A stretch of 64,000 nt of DNA from JABDIY01 sp041576015 (GTDB lineage: Bacteria; Actinomycetota; Acidimicrobiia; Acidimicrobiales; SZUA-35), in NCBI GenBank assembly GCA_041576015.1, contig JBFGLT010000001.1, forward strand, positions 18,349 to 82,348. Reading direction: 5' to 3'. The translations under genes were made by a program, and so were the position numbers. The notes beneath the pieces are model-generated. The model was given only the letters and a program-made list of their open reading frames with translations. It made no database searches and was not told the DNA's origin. Below are positions 42,253 to 51,482 of this stretch, piece by piece; the first letter of the stretch is position 1, and every line of letters starts with the position of its first letter.

Positions 42253-43500
42253 ATGCAGCCGACCTATCCACCCGAAGCCGCCGTGTTCCGCGAAAAGGTC
42301 CAGGCGTTTCTCGCCGAACACCTCCCGACCGGCTGGGAAGGGATCGGGGCACTTACCGAGGACGAGGCGACGGCCTTCAGCCTCGAGTGGCGGGAGACCC
42401 TGCGGGATCACCAGTTCCTGGCGCCCACCTGGCCAACCGAGTACGGCGGCGCCGGTTTGACCGCCCTGGAGTCGGTGATCCTGGCCGAGGAGTTCTCCAA
42501 GGCCGGAGTCCCGACGGGGGGTCCCAACGACGTCTTCGGCATTCAGATGGTCGGCAACACGATCCTCGAGTGGGGCACCGAGGAGCAGAAGCACTACTTC
42601 TTGCCCCGGATCATCGGCGGCGAGGACCTCTGGTGCCAGGGGTACTCGGAGCCCAATGCCGGATCCGATCTCGGCAACCTCGGCTGCCGGGCGATGCTCG
42701 ACGGTGACGAGTGGCTGATCAACGGTCAGAAGATCTGGACCTCGGCCGGTCACCTCGCCAACATGATCTTCGTCCTGGCCCGTACCGACACCGAGGCGGC
42801 CAAGCATCGCGGCATCACCTTCTTGTTGGTACCGATGGACCAACCCGGTGTCGAGGTCCGCCCGATCCGGATGATCTCCGGGCAGGCCGAGGTCAACGAG
42901 GTGTTCTTCTCCGATGCGCGCTGCCCGGCCGCCAACGTGGTCGGCGAGGTCAACGGCGGCTGGGGCGTCGCGATGACGCTGCTCGGCTACGAGCGGGGCG
43001 AGGCGGCGGCGACCACCCCGGTGGCGTTTCGGATCGAACTTGACCGTCTCCTCGAGCTGGCGCGCACCAGGGGCCGGGCCGACGAGCCGGCGATCCGGCA
43101 GCGGCTGGCATGGTGTCACTCCAAGGTCGAGATCATGCGGTATCTCGGCATGCGCACCCTGACCGACTTCCTCAGCGGCGCCCACCCCGGGCCGGAGGGA
43201 TCGATCTTCAAGCTGTATTGGAGCGAGTACCACCGCACGGTCACAGAACTGGCGCTCGACATCCTGGGGGCCGATGCCCTCTCGATCGAGGGCAAGTTGC
43301 CCTCTTCGGCGTTCTCGACCGACACACCCGGCGCACCGAACGAGTCCGGGTCATGGATCGGTACCTTCTTGAACGCTCGAGCGGGAACGATCTACGCCGG
43401 CACGTCGGAGATCCAGCGAAACATCCTGGGCGAGATGGTCCTCGGACTTCCCAAGGAACCCCGGTCGGACCGCGGTCCGTGGTCGGCGATCCCCAGGTAG
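42253..43500 (+). CDS. Acyl-CoA dehydrogenase
   Basis: This 415-residue FAD enzyme oxidises an acyl-CoA at the alpha-beta bond. The order is typical: an N-terminal helical domain, WCQGYSEPNAGSDLGNLGCRA (FAD and substrate loop), INGQKIWTSAGHLANMIFVLART, the beta domain with FFSDARCPAANVVGEVNGGW, and a C-terminal helical domain ending in RAGTIYAGTSEIQRNILGEMVLGLP, which binds the second FAD edge. It resembles the actinobacterial FadE-type dehydrogenases used in fatty acid, steroid or branched substrate breakdown. The substrate cannot be told. A small ORF and a methyltransferase follow on the same strand. Confidence 0.92.
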   Translation: MQPTYPPEAAVFREKVQAFLAEHLPTGWEGIGALTEDEATAFSLEWRETLRDHQFLAPTWPTEYGGAGLTALESVILAEEFSKAGVPTGGPNDVFGIQMVGNTILEWGTEEQKHYFLPRIIGGEDLWCQGYSEPNAGSDLGNLGCRAMLDGDEWLINGQKIWTSAGHLANMIFVLARTDTEAAKHRGITFLLVPMDQPGVEVRPIRMISGQAEVNEVFFSDARCPAANVVGEVNGGWGVAMTLLGYERGEAAATTPVAFRIELDRLLELARTRGRADEPAIRQRLAWCHSKVEIMRYLGMRTLTDFLSGAHPGPEGSIFKLYWSEYHRTVTELALDILGADALSIEGKLPSSAFSTDTPGAPNESGSWIGTFLNARAGTIYAGTSEIQRNILGEMVLGLPKEPRSDRGPWSAIPR

Positions 43501-43504
43501 GGCG

Positions 43505-43762
43505 ATGCTCCTCACGCCGAGCATGGTGCTCGCCGTCGCCCGTCGACCCCACCTGTGGTCGACAGCGGCTCGCGCCTACCGATCGATGGTCCCCGATCGG
43601 TGGTGGTCCCGGCGGCCGTACCTGCCGGTCCCCGACCGCGACTGGATGCGCTTCCGCCTCGTGACCGCCTACGGCGGGACCGGCGACGCCCCGCCGGGGT
43701 CTGAGGACGACCTCCTAGCATGGCTGGCGTGGATGCAGGACACCTCGTTCACGCTCCGGTGA
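43505..43762 (+). CDS. Small hypothetical protein
   Basis: I do not recognise this 85-residue protein. It is rich in Arg and Trp (RPHLWSTAARAYRSMVPDRWWSRRPYLPVP) with a short acidic C-terminal part ending DLLAWLAWMQDTSFTLR. An amphipathic N-terminal helix is likely; there is no membrane helix. It starts 4 nt after the acyl-CoA dehydrogenase stop with AGGTAGGG just upstream, and ends 4 nt before the methyltransferase, so it sits in an operon. That spacing and the ribosome site support a real gene. Confidence 0.6.
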   Translation: MLLTPSMVLAVARRPHLWSTAARAYRSMVPDRWWSRRPYLPVPDRDWMRFRLVTAYGGTGDAPPGSEDDLLAWLAWMQDTSFTLR

Positions 43763-43766
43763 GCGA

Positions 43767-44315
43767 ATGAGCGCCGATGATCGGCGCCACTGGGACGCCC
43801 GGCATGCGGCGGCCGCCGATCTCGCCTGGCCGAACCCGTCGGCTCCGAGGGAGCTGGCCGACCGGGAGGATCTGTTCCCGTGCCACGGGTTCGCCATCGA
43901 GCTGGCGTGCGGACGGGGTGGTGCATCGGTATGGCTGGCGCTGCGCGGTATGCAGGTGTTCGGCGTCGACGTGTCGCCGGTGGCGATCGAGGCGGCGGTC
44001 CAACTCGCCGAGGAGTACGAGGTCGGTTATCGGTGCCGGTTCGAAGTCGTCGACCTCGACGCCGGCCTGCCCGACACGCCGAAAGCCGATCTCGTCCTCA
44101 GCCACATGTTCCGCGACCCGCAGCTGGACGCTGCCCTCGTCGAGCGCCTCAAACCCAACGCCGTCCTGGCCGTCGCCTGCCTGAGCGAGGTGGATCACGG
44201 GCCCGGCCGGTACCGGGCACCGGCAGGTGATCTGCGACGCGCCTTCGCGACGCTGGACATCCTCGACTTCGCCGAGGGGGACGGGCAGGCCCGCATCATC
44301 GCCCGCCGGTCGTAA
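43767..44315 (+). CDS. Class I SAM-dependent methyltransferase
   Basis: This 182-residue protein starts with a HWDARH motif found in TehB-like and thiopurine-type methyltransferases. The SAM loop is AIELACGRGGASVWLALRG, followed by the acidic strand end VFGVDVSPVAIEAA, then FEVVDLDAG and DLVLSHMFRD. It should transfer a methyl group to a small molecule; relatives act on tellurite, thiols or other nucleophiles. It ends the small operon that starts with the acyl-CoA dehydrogenase. Confidence 0.78.
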   Translation: MSADDRRHWDARHAAAADLAWPNPSAPRELADREDLFPCHGFAIELACGRGGASVWLALRGMQVFGVDVSPVAIEAAVQLAEEYEVGYRCRFEVVDLDAGLPDTPKADLVLSHMFRDPQLDAALVERLKPNAVLAVACLSEVDHGPGRYRAPAGDLRRAFATLDILDFAEGDGQARIIARRS

Positions 44316-44323
44316 CCGGGAGG

Positions 44324-45226
44324 TCAGAACGCCCTGGGCAGCCGGCCCAGGTGACGCAGCACGACGGCGGCGGCACCGACCAGAGGCCCGTCGTCCCCGA
44401 GTCCGGCCGGCAGGATTCGGGCACCACGGCTGTAATCGAGCGTGCAGAGCCGGTCGATCTCGGCCTGGGCCGAGCTGAAGAACGGTTCGCCGTAGCCGAG
44501 GGCGACCGAACCGGCCACGACGGCCAGCCGCAGATCGAGCAGGTTGGCGACCGACGCCACCGCCCGTCCCACCAGCACACCGGTGCGGCGAATCTCGACG
44601 GTGCTGGCGTTGACGGCCGGGCTGCCGATTCGGGAGGCGATACCGACTCCGGAGGCCTCGGACTCGAGCAGACCGGGGACATGATTCGGCGGAGCGTCCG
44701 ATGTGTCGCCACAGACGAACACGTGACCGATGTGCCCGGCGTTGCCGGTGGCGCCGTCGAGGAGGCGGCCATTGAGCACGATGCCACCGCCCACCCCCGT
44801 GCTCACGACCATGGCGACGTAGCTGTCGAACCCGATCGCAGCGCCCCGCCAGCCCTCGGCCAAGGCCAGTGCCTTCGCGTCGTTGTCGACTGCGACGGTG
44901 AGGCCGGTGTGCCTGGTGAGTCGCTCCACCAGCGGAAACCGCCGCCAGGCCGGAATGTTGACAGGCGATACATGGACGCGCCCGCGATCCATCGGGCCGG
45001 CACAGCCGACGCCGAGACCCTGGAAGCGCTCGAATGGCCGCAAGCGGTCGAGGAGCTCGGTGACAGCGAGGAACACTTCGTCGGGTTCGGAGGTCGGGGG
45101 AGTCGTCGCCAGCACTCGCCGCTGGACACGGCCTGCGGCGGAGACCTCGGCCGCCGCCAGCTTGGTGGCGCCCACATCGAGGGCCAGGAGAGGTGACTCC
45201 TGGGGCGGTTCGACATCGGCGAGCAT
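44324..45226 (-). CDS. ROK family sugar kinase (glucokinase-like)
   Basis: This 300-residue kinase has the ROK layout: the ATP phosphate-1 motif LALDVGATKLAAAEVS near the N-terminus, GVGCAGPMDRGRVHVSPVNIPAW, the catalytic aspartate in VDNDAKALALAEGWRGAA, and VVSTGVGGGIVLNGRLLDGATGNAGHIGHV. The zinc-binding CXCGXXGC cluster of many ROK proteins is missing; only one cysteine (VCGDTSD) remains there. Glucose is the likely substrate. I chose the ATG at 45226 because the nucleotide fold starts right after and a TAACTT box ends 7 nt upstream. Confidence 0.82.
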   Translation of the reverse strand: MLADVEPPQESPLLALDVGATKLAAAEVSAAGRVQRRVLATTPPTSEPDEVFLAVTELLDRLRPFERFQGLGVGCAGPMDRGRVHVSPVNIPAWRRFPLVERLTRHTGLTVAVDNDAKALALAEGWRGAAIGFDSYVAMVVSTGVGGGIVLNGRLLDGATGNAGHIGHVFVCGDTSDAPPNHVPGLLESEASGVGIASRIGSPAVNASTVEIRRTGVLVGRAVASVANLLDLRLAVVAGSVALGYGEPFFSSAQAEIDRLCTLDYSRGARILPAGLGDDGPLVGAAAVVLRHLGRLPRAF

Positions 45227-45233
45227 GGTCGCC

Positions 45234-45239
45234 AAGTTA
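45234..45239 (-). promoter_or_regulatory. -10 box for leaderless ROK kinase transcript
   Basis: TAACTT on the minus strand ends 7 nt before the ATG at 45226, which also supports that start over upstream in-frame codons. Confidence 0.45.
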
Positions 45240-45288
45240 GTCTCTCCGCTACCCTGAGCCGGCGAGCGGCGGCAGCCGGAAGGAACCC

Positions 45289-46317
45289 ATGACCACCACA
45301 TCGGCATCTCAAGAAGCGGCCCTCTCGTCGGTGCGGACGCCGCGGGTCCTGCCCGCTCTCGACGAAAGCGCCCTGGGCAGGTTCGTCGCCGCCTTCGATG
45401 CCATCGCTGCCAACATCGAGCTGGTCGTCCAGGGAAAGCCCATCGTGGTCCGCCAGGCGCTGCTGTGCCTGCTGGCCGAGGGACACCTCCTCGTCGAGGA
45501 CGTTCCCGGCGTCGGAAAGACGACGGTCGCCAAGGCTCTCGCCCAGTCGATCGAGGCGGCCTGGGGGCGGATCCAGTTCACCCCCGACCTGTTGCCGGCC
45601 GACGTGATGGGCATCAGCGTGTGGAACCGTGACGCCAACGATTTCCAGTTCCGCCGCGGCCCGGTCTTCAACAACATCGTCCTCGCCGACGAAATCAACC
45701 GCGCCTCCCCCAAGACGCAATCGGCACTGCTCGAGGCCATGGCCGAGGAGCAGGTGACCGTCGACGGCCACACCTACCGGTTGCCCAGGCCCTTCATGGT
45801 CGTGGCCACGCAGAATCCGGTCGAATCCGAAGGCACGTACCCGCTCCCAGAGAGTCAGCTCGATCGATTCCTGATGCGGATCTCGGTCGGATACCCCCGC
45901 CGCCAGGACGAACTCTCGATCCTGGAGACCCACGAGCAGCGGCATCTGGTCGACGAGCTCGAACCGGTGGCGAGCGCACATGACGTCAAGACGATGATCG
46001 GTCTGGTGAAAGCGGTGCGCATCGCCCCGGAGTTGCGCGCCTACCTTGTCGATCTGGCCGAGGCGTCGCGGAACCACCCCTCGATCGAGCTCGGAATGTC
46101 GCCCCGGGCGACGCTCAGTCTGCAGCAGGTCAGCCGTGCCCATGCGCTTGCGTCCCAGCGGACCTTCGTCACCGACGACGATGTCAAGGCGGTTGCCGCC
46201 TCGGTGATCAGCCACCGTCTGGTGCTCCGGCCCGAGGCCCAACTCCAAGGTCTCGAGGCCGACAAGATCGTGGCCGACCTCCTCGATGCCGTGCCCGTGC
46301 CGTACGATCGAATGTGA
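45289..46317 (+). CDS. MoxR family AAA+ ATPase
   Basis: This 342-residue ATPase has Walker A in DVPGVGKTTVAKALA (about 74-79), Walker B in NIVLADEINRASPKTQSALLEAMAE, sensor 1 in FMVVATQNPVESEGTYPLPESQLDRF, and a C-terminal lid with GMSPRATLSLQQVSRAHA. MoxR proteins act as chaperones for maturation of protein complexes and are usually encoded with a DUF58 protein and a transglutaminase, as here. The DUF58 start overlaps its stop by 4 nt. GGAAGGA precedes the ATG. Confidence 0.94.
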   Translation: MTTTSASQEAALSSVRTPRVLPALDESALGRFVAAFDAIAANIELVVQGKPIVVRQALLCLLAEGHLLVEDVPGVGKTTVAKALAQSIEAAWGRIQFTPDLLPADVMGISVWNRDANDFQFRRGPVFNNIVLADEINRASPKTQSALLEAMAEEQVTVDGHTYRLPRPFMVVATQNPVESEGTYPLPESQLDRFLMRISVGYPRRQDELSILETHEQRHLVDELEPVASAHDVKTMIGLVKAVRIAPELRAYLVDLAEASRNHPSIELGMSPRATLSLQQVSRAHALASQRTFVTDDDVKAVAASVISHRLVLRPEAQLQGLEADKIVADLLDAVPVPYDRM

Positions 46318-47513
46318 TGCGCCCGACCCGAGCGAGCCTGGCCCTCGCCGTCGCCGGGGGCTCGATGGTCGCTCTCGGTCGAGCACTCGGCACCATCGAG
46401 CTGTACTACCTCGGAGCGATGGCCGGGGCAGCGATCATCTTGGCGGTGCTGTATGCGGCATCGGTCCAGCTCGACCTCGAGATCGCCAGGCGGGCAGCCC
46501 CCGTGCGGCTCCGGGCCGGCCAGCCCGCCCGGATCGACCTCGAGCTCACCAACACCGCGCGGCGGAGCACGCCGGTGCTTCGCGTCACCGATCACGTGAG
46601 CGGCAGCAGCGGGGCGCGCGTGTCGCTGGCCGGCATCGGCGGCCGAGACCGGGCCACGATCGCCTACCAGTTGCCGACGAGAACGCGGGGCCTGCTCGAA
46701 GTCGGCCCGCTGGACCTCTCCTTCGGCGACCCGCTGGCGCTCACCACCTCGACAGTCAGAGCGTCAGCCGCCTCGAGGCTGCTCGTTCACGCTCCCCTTC
46801 TACCCTTCGCCCCGCTCCGGGGCAGGGTCGGGCAGGAGCAGATCGGAGAACTCCGCAAGGATCGGACGCTGCGCTTTGGCGGAGACGAGTTCTATGCACT
46901 CCGCCCCTATGTGATCGGTGACGAACTCCGCCGGGTGAACTGGCGGGCGACGGCCCGCACCGACGAGCTGATGGTCAGGACCGACGAACAGCCGCGCACC
47001 GCCCGCACGACGATCGTGCTCGACCGCCGGTCGGCAGCCTACAGCCCCGACGGCTTCGAACGGGCCGTCTCCGCCGCCCTGAGTGCGCTCTACGCCGGCT
47101 GGAATCCGAACGACCTGCTTCGGCTGATGACGACCGAACCAACGGTGGTGACCGACATCCACAGCGTCGACGAACTCGAACTGGTCGACGACCGATTCGC
47201 CACCATCCGATGGTCGGGTGGGGGTTCGACCACGACCGACCCTGACGGCTCGTCGCTGATCGCAGCGTTGCGCGATCTCACCAGACGCAGCCGGGGCGGC
47301 ACCCTGATCATCGTCACCGGGGCCCCGGAAGTCGATCTGGCGCCGGCCTTGATCGGGCTGGGACGGCGGTACCGCCGGGTGGTGGCCATCACCTGCGAGC
47401 CCACACCGGTCACCGGAATCCCCGGCCACATTCGACACGACGGCGTCTCCGATCCTGTGTCCCAGTGGCGGGAGGTCCTGGTGAAGCCCGCCATGAAGGC
47501 GGTTGGATCATGA
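46314..47513 (+). CDS. DUF58 domain protein
   Basis: This 399-residue protein has a hydrophobic N-terminus with two short membrane segments (about 6-25 and 30-48), an immunoglobulin-like beta region, and the DUF58 core RFGGDEFYALRPYVIGDELRRVNWRATART, followed by a von Willebrand factor A-like part with TTIVLDRRS. DUF58 proteins are partners of MoxR ATPases; their molecular role is poorly known. The start is a GTG inside the moxR stop overlap, and its own stop overlaps the transglutaminase ATG by 4 nt. Confidence 0.85.
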   Translation: MMRPTRASLALAVAGGSMVALGRALGTIELYYLGAMAGAAIILAVLYAASVQLDLEIARRAAPVRLRAGQPARIDLELTNTARRSTPVLRVTDHVSGSSGARVSLAGIGGRDRATIAYQLPTRTRGLLEVGPLDLSFGDPLALTTSTVRASAASRLLVHAPLLPFAPLRGRVGQEQIGELRKDRTLRFGGDEFYALRPYVIGDELRRVNWRATARTDELMVRTDEQPRTARTTIVLDRRSAAYSPDGFERAVSAALSALYAGWNPNDLLRLMTTEPTVVTDIHSVDELELVDDRFATIRWSGGGSTTTDPDGSSLIAALRDLTRRSRGGTLIIVTGAPEVDLAPALIGLGRRYRRVVAITCEPTPVTGIPGHIRHDGVSDPVSQWREVLVKPAMKAVGS

Positions 47514-49900
47514 GCGACGCCAGCCACCTGGCGCCGGCGACGACGGGACCGGCGCTCGGCAACGAACTGGCCGCCCTCCTGCTGGTGCCAGCGGCAGCGG
47601 TCGGGTTCATCCGGGTGTTCGAAGAGCCTTCGGCATCACTTCCGGTGATCGCCGCCGCCCTGTTGTCGTCGCTGGTGGCGGTGACGTTGCGCCGCCTGCG
47701 GATCCCGCTCCCCATCGCCGCGGTGCTGTCGCTGCTGTTGTTGGCGATCACCCTGGTCAACGCGTTGGCGCCCGGCACCACGGACTACGGCGTCGTGCCG
47801 ACCGAGGAGACCTGGACATCGTTCAGCGCCGTCGCCGACGAAGCGCTCGAGCAATTCCGCAGCAAACGAGCACCCGTCGAGGCCCTCGATGGGTTCCTCG
47901 CCGCCGGCGCCGCCGGGGCATGGATCGCCGCCTTCATCGTCGACTGGGCGGCTCTCCGTCTCCGGCTAGCCTTCGAGCCGGTGCTCCCCGCCGGGTTGCT
48001 GTTCATCTTCACATCGGTGACCGGCAGCGGAGACCATCGGATCGCCTCGACGGCCGTGTTCGCCGGCGCCATCGGGCTGTGGGCAGTGGCTCACCGTCTG
48101 AGTCGGGAACGGCGCGACCTGTGGCTCACCTCCGATCGGCGAAGGGGACCGAGCCGGCAGGCGGCCGGCACCGCAGCGCTCAGTGCGACCGCCCTGGCCA
48201 TCGGCCTCGTCGCCGGTCCGCTCCTCCCCGGCGCCGGTGAGAGGGAGCTGTTCGACTGGCGGAACAGCGGAGACCCGACCCGAGTGGTGGTCACACCCTT
48301 TGTCAACATCGGGGCCCGGCTGGTCAACCAGCGCGACGTCGAGTTGTTCAAGGTGCGCACAGATCGGCCGGCCTACTACCGTCTCGCCGGCCTGGAGACC
48401 GTCGAGGACGGAGTTTGGCTGGCCCGCGCCCAGCAGTCGGTCGAGGAGGATGGCCGGCTGCCCGGTCGCCGCCCCTCGGCGGGGGCGACGGCGGTCGTCC
48501 GGCAGGACTTCGAGATCCAGGCTCTGAGCGGCGAGTGGCTGCCCGCCGCCTACGCGCCGTCGGAGATCATCGAGTCGGACGCCCCATTCAGCTGGATCGC
48601 CGACACGGGATCGCTGATCATCGACGACTCCCGTTCGACGGTCGACGGAGCCGTCTACTCGATCGCATCGATCGTGCCCGTCTACACAGCCGACGAGTTG
48701 CGTTCGGCGTCGACCCGGGTGCCCGATTCGATCGCCCGTCGCTATCTCGGTCTGCCCGAGGAACTCACGCCCGCCGTCGCCACGACCGCCCGGGAGGTCA
48801 CCGCAGGAGCCGAGACACGCTATGACCAGTTGCTTGCGCTGCAGAGCTACTTCCGCGAATTCCGCTATTCGGTGAACCTCTCGCCACGCACCGGCGACCC
48901 CACCGAGCAGTTCCTGGAGGAACGAGTCGGGTTCTGCCAGCAGTTCTCCGGAACCTTTGCGTTGATGGCCCGCACCCTGGGCATTCCGTCCCGTGTGGCG
49001 GTCGGTTTCACCTGGGGTCAGCCGCTCGCAGGCGAGCCCAACACCTACCAGATCACCGGACGACACACCCATGCCTGGCCCGAGGTCTACTTCGACGATC
49101 TCGGCTGGGTCGCCTTCGAGCCCACCCCGCAACGGGGCGCTCCCTCGGCCGAATCGTATACCGGTATCCCCGCTGACCAGGACGATCCGGTCCAGCCCGA
49201 CAACCCGTTCGCCACCACGACGACCACCCTCGCGCCCTCGACCGACGGGGCAGCGCCGGGCACCCTGTTGCCCGAGTTCGACGAGCCGGTCGGCGAGGGC
49301 GCCGGATCGGCCGGATCCGGGGGGACGTCGGGGGGCCTCGACCGACGGGTGCTGATCGTGGTGGCAGCGGTGGCGGCCGCCGTCCTCGGGTTGCCGTTGA
49401 TCCAGCGGGTTCGCCGGGACCGCCGTCGCCGGCACGCAGTCACCCCGGCCGAGCGGGTCGACTCGAGCTGGGCCGACGTCGTCGAAGCCCTCGAACGCCA
49501 GCGGGGAATCCTCCGAGCGCCGTCGGAGACCCGCGCGTCGTTCTGTGGAAGGCTGGCAACTCAGCGCGACTTCGCCTCCTACCCGTTCGAACAGCTCGGC
49601 GCCATCGCCACGACCGCACGGTTTGCGCCGCGACTGGTGACCGACGCCGAGGCAGCTTCCGCCGAGGCAGCCGCCGATCGGATTCTCGCTGGTTTGGCGC
49701 AGGAGCAGTCGCTGTTCCGGCGGTGGTGGGCTGACGCTGATCCACGAAGGCTCCTGCGCCCGACCAGCCGGGTGCGGACCCCGGCCGGGCGCCCGCCAGT
49801 CGATCCGCCCGCGGTGGAGGGTAATGGATCCGCCCGCGTTGCCGATTGGGAAAAGGTGCGCGAGACTAAGGACTTCACGGGTACGGGTTCGGAGAGGTAA
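47510..49900 (+). CDS. Membrane transglutaminase-like protein (TgpA type)
   Basis: This 796-residue protein starts with about six membrane helices (residues about 12-240), followed by an extracytoplasmic part with a transglutaminase-like core. The catalytic triad is visible as cysteine in ERVGFCQQFSGTFALMART (about C476), histidine in TGRHTHAWPEVYF and aspartate in the next strand YFDDLGW. A Thr/Pro-rich linker, another membrane helix (VLIVVAAVAAAVLGLPLI) and a cytoplasmic DUF4129-like tail follow. Such proteins could act as transamidases or proteases at the cell surface. It is the third gene of the MoxR operon. Confidence 0.86.
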   Translation: MSDASHLAPATTGPALGNELAALLLVPAAAVGFIRVFEEPSASLPVIAAALLSSLVAVTLRRLRIPLPIAAVLSLLLLAITLVNALAPGTTDYGVVPTEETWTSFSAVADEALEQFRSKRAPVEALDGFLAAGAAGAWIAAFIVDWAALRLRLAFEPVLPAGLLFIFTSVTGSGDHRIASTAVFAGAIGLWAVAHRLSRERRDLWLTSDRRRGPSRQAAGTAALSATALAIGLVAGPLLPGAGERELFDWRNSGDPTRVVVTPFVNIGARLVNQRDVELFKVRTDRPAYYRLAGLETVEDGVWLARAQQSVEEDGRLPGRRPSAGATAVVRQDFEIQALSGEWLPAAYAPSEIIESDAPFSWIADTGSLIIDDSRSTVDGAVYSIASIVPVYTADELRSASTRVPDSIARRYLGLPEELTPAVATTAREVTAGAETRYDQLLALQSYFREFRYSVNLSPRTGDPTEQFLEERVGFCQQFSGTFALMARTLGIPSRVAVGFTWGQPLAGEPNTYQITGRHTHAWPEVYFDDLGWVAFEPTPQRGAPSAESYTGIPADQDDPVQPDNPFATTTTTLAPSTDGAAPGTLLPEFDEPVGEGAGSAGSGGTSGGLDRRVLIVVAAVAAAVLGLPLIQRVRRDRRRRHAVTPAERVDSSWADVVEALERQRGILRAPSETRASFCGRLATQRDFASYPFEQLGAIATTARFAPRLVTDAEAASAEAAADRILAGLAQEQSLFRRWWADADPRRLLRPTSRVRTPAGRPPVDPPAVEGNGSARVADWEKVRETKDFTGTGSER

Positions 49901-49906
49901 GCGTTC

Positions 49907-50257
49907 ATGCCGCTTTCTGAAAATGAGCAGAACATTCTCGACGAGATCGAGCGTCACCTTCATCAGACCGACCCCGATCTCGTGCGGGAGGTCGGCCAGG
50001 CCACCGTCTACGGCCACGCCCTCTCTTCGCTGCGGTGGTCGGTCGCCGGTGTGATCGCCGGGCTGGTCATCATGCTCGGCACCCTGCAGATCCACTTCCT
50101 CGTGGCCTTCGCCGGATTTGCTCTGATGCTGATCAGTGGAATGGGCCTGGAGCGCAATTTCCGCATGATGGGCCGAGCCGGACTCAACCAGGTGTCGTCG
50201 GCCATCCGAGCCAACACGCAGCAGAACGAAAACCAGCGGGATCTCTCTGAGGACTGA
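49907..50257 (+). CDS. DUF3040 membrane protein
   Basis: This 116-residue protein opens with the DUF3040 signature MPLSENEQNILDEIERHL, followed by two adjacent membrane helices (about 47-65 and 67-85) and a basic, then acidic tail. Such proteins are widespread in actinobacteria and uncharacterised. It begins 6 nt after the transglutaminase stop, so it may belong to the same transcript. Confidence 0.85.
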   Translation: MPLSENEQNILDEIERHLHQTDPDLVREVGQATVYGHALSSLRWSVAGVIAGLVIMLGTLQIHFLVAFAGFALMLISGMGLERNFRMMGRAGLNQVSSAIRANTQQNENQRDLSED

Positions 50258-50283
50258 CCCCTCGGCAGGGGTGTCCCGGGCCC

Positions 50284-50613
50284 ATGGCTGAACATGGCGA
50301 CGTCGAACCGCGCGACAACCCTGACGGCGACCTGCTCCCTTTCGCCGGACTGTCGATCCCCCAACCTCTCGACACCGAACCGCCACCCACGGCTCGCTGG
50401 TTGGCCTTCGCAGGCATCCTGGTCGGAGGACTCCTCGGCGGGCTGATCGGGTTCGGCACCGCCGACCTCCTCGGAGCCGAGCGCTGGATCTCGGCGCTAG
50501 CCGGCGTACTGTTCGCCGCCGGCGGAGCGACCGGTGTCGGCATCGTCGCCCAGCTCACCCTCCGCGCCATGAACGAATGGCGGGCGGTTCACCACCCCGA
50601 GGACGATCGATGA
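50284..50613 (+). CDS. Small membrane protein of unknown function
   Basis: I do not recognise this 109-residue protein. Residues 1-37 are acidic and proline-rich. Two glycine-rich membrane helices follow (about 40-60, AFAGILVGGLLGGLIGFG, and about 70-92, ALAGVLFAAGGATGVGIVAQL), and the protein ends in a short acidic tail. The glycine zippers suggest tight helix packing or oligomerisation. Its stop overlaps the ATG of the inositol-monophosphatase-like gene by 4 nt, so the two are translated together. Confidence 0.65.
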   Translation: MAEHGDVEPRDNPDGDLLPFAGLSIPQPLDTEPPPTARWLAFAGILVGGLLGGLIGFGTADLLGAERWISALAGVLFAAGGATGVGIVAQLTLRAMNEWRAVHHPEDDR

Positions 50614-51416
50614 CCCACGACTGGTCCCAGTTGCGGGATCTGGCCACTCGAATCGCCGGTGAGGCGGGCGCGCTGGCACGGGCCCGCCGCAGTCATGCGG
50701 TGATCGAGCCCGTCGCCACCAAATCCACCGACGTCGACATCGTCACAGCAGCCGACCAGGCGACCGAGCAACTGATCGCCGAGCGGCTGACCGGGGCCCG
50801 GCCCCACGACGCAATCGTCGGCGAGGAGGGAGCCGATCGGGCCGGATCGAGCGGGGTCACCTGGCTGGTCGACCCGATCGACGGCACCACCAACTTCTTC
50901 TATGGCCTGCCCGGCTGGGTCGTCTCGATCGCCGCTGCCGACGACGACGGGTTGGCCGCCGCCGCGGTGTACGACCCGACCGCCGACGTCATGTACAGCG
51001 CCCACCGCGGTGGAGGTGCCACGCGAAATGGCCGCCAGATCTCGGTCTCCCCGGTCTCGCCGCCGCTCTCCCGTGCACTTGTCGGCACCGGATTCTCCTA
51101 CCGGTCTGATCAGCGGACCCGGCAGGCAGAGATCCTCCTCCGCGTGCTCCCCGAGGTCAGGGACATCCGGCGACTCGGGTCTGCGGCACGCGATCTGTGC
51201 CTGGTCGCCGAGGGAGCCTACGACGCCTACTACGAGGCCGGCCTCAACCGGTGGGATCTGGCCGGCGGATGGCTGATCGCCGCCGAGGCGGGGGCCACTG
51301 TTGCCTACCTCACGCCGGCGACGGCGACCCGCAGGCTCCTGCTGGCCGCCGCACCAAGCCTGTTCGGCGACCTCGCAGCAGTCCTGTCCGCCGCCGGTGC
51401 CGACACCGACCCGTAG
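50610..51416 (+). CDS. Inositol monophosphatase family protein
   Basis: This 268-residue enzyme hydrolyses phosphate from a sugar or inositol phosphate with Mg2+. The metal ligands are E72-E73 in VGEEGA, D88 and D91 in WLVDPIDGTTNF (85-96), and the late aspartate in NRWDLAGGWLIAAEAG. Relatives dephosphorylate myo-inositol-1-phosphate, histidinol phosphate or 3'-phosphoadenosine 5'-phosphate; the sequence does not decide. The ATG overlaps the upstream small gene by 4 nt. Confidence 0.9.
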   Translation: MTHDWSQLRDLATRIAGEAGALARARRSHAVIEPVATKSTDVDIVTAADQATEQLIAERLTGARPHDAIVGEEGADRAGSSGVTWLVDPIDGTTNFFYGLPGWVVSIAAADDDGLAAAAVYDPTADVMYSAHRGGGATRNGRQISVSPVSPPLSRALVGTGFSYRSDQRTRQAEILLRVLPEVRDIRRLGSAARDLCLVAEGAYDAYYEAGLNRWDLAGGWLIAAEAGATVAYLTPATATRRLLLAAAPSLFGDLAAVLSAAGADTDP

Positions 51417-51482
51417 CGGCGCCAGCGGCCCGCCCGTCCGCCGCCTCCCCTTTTCTGCCCGTTTGAGGCACCATAGGAGACT

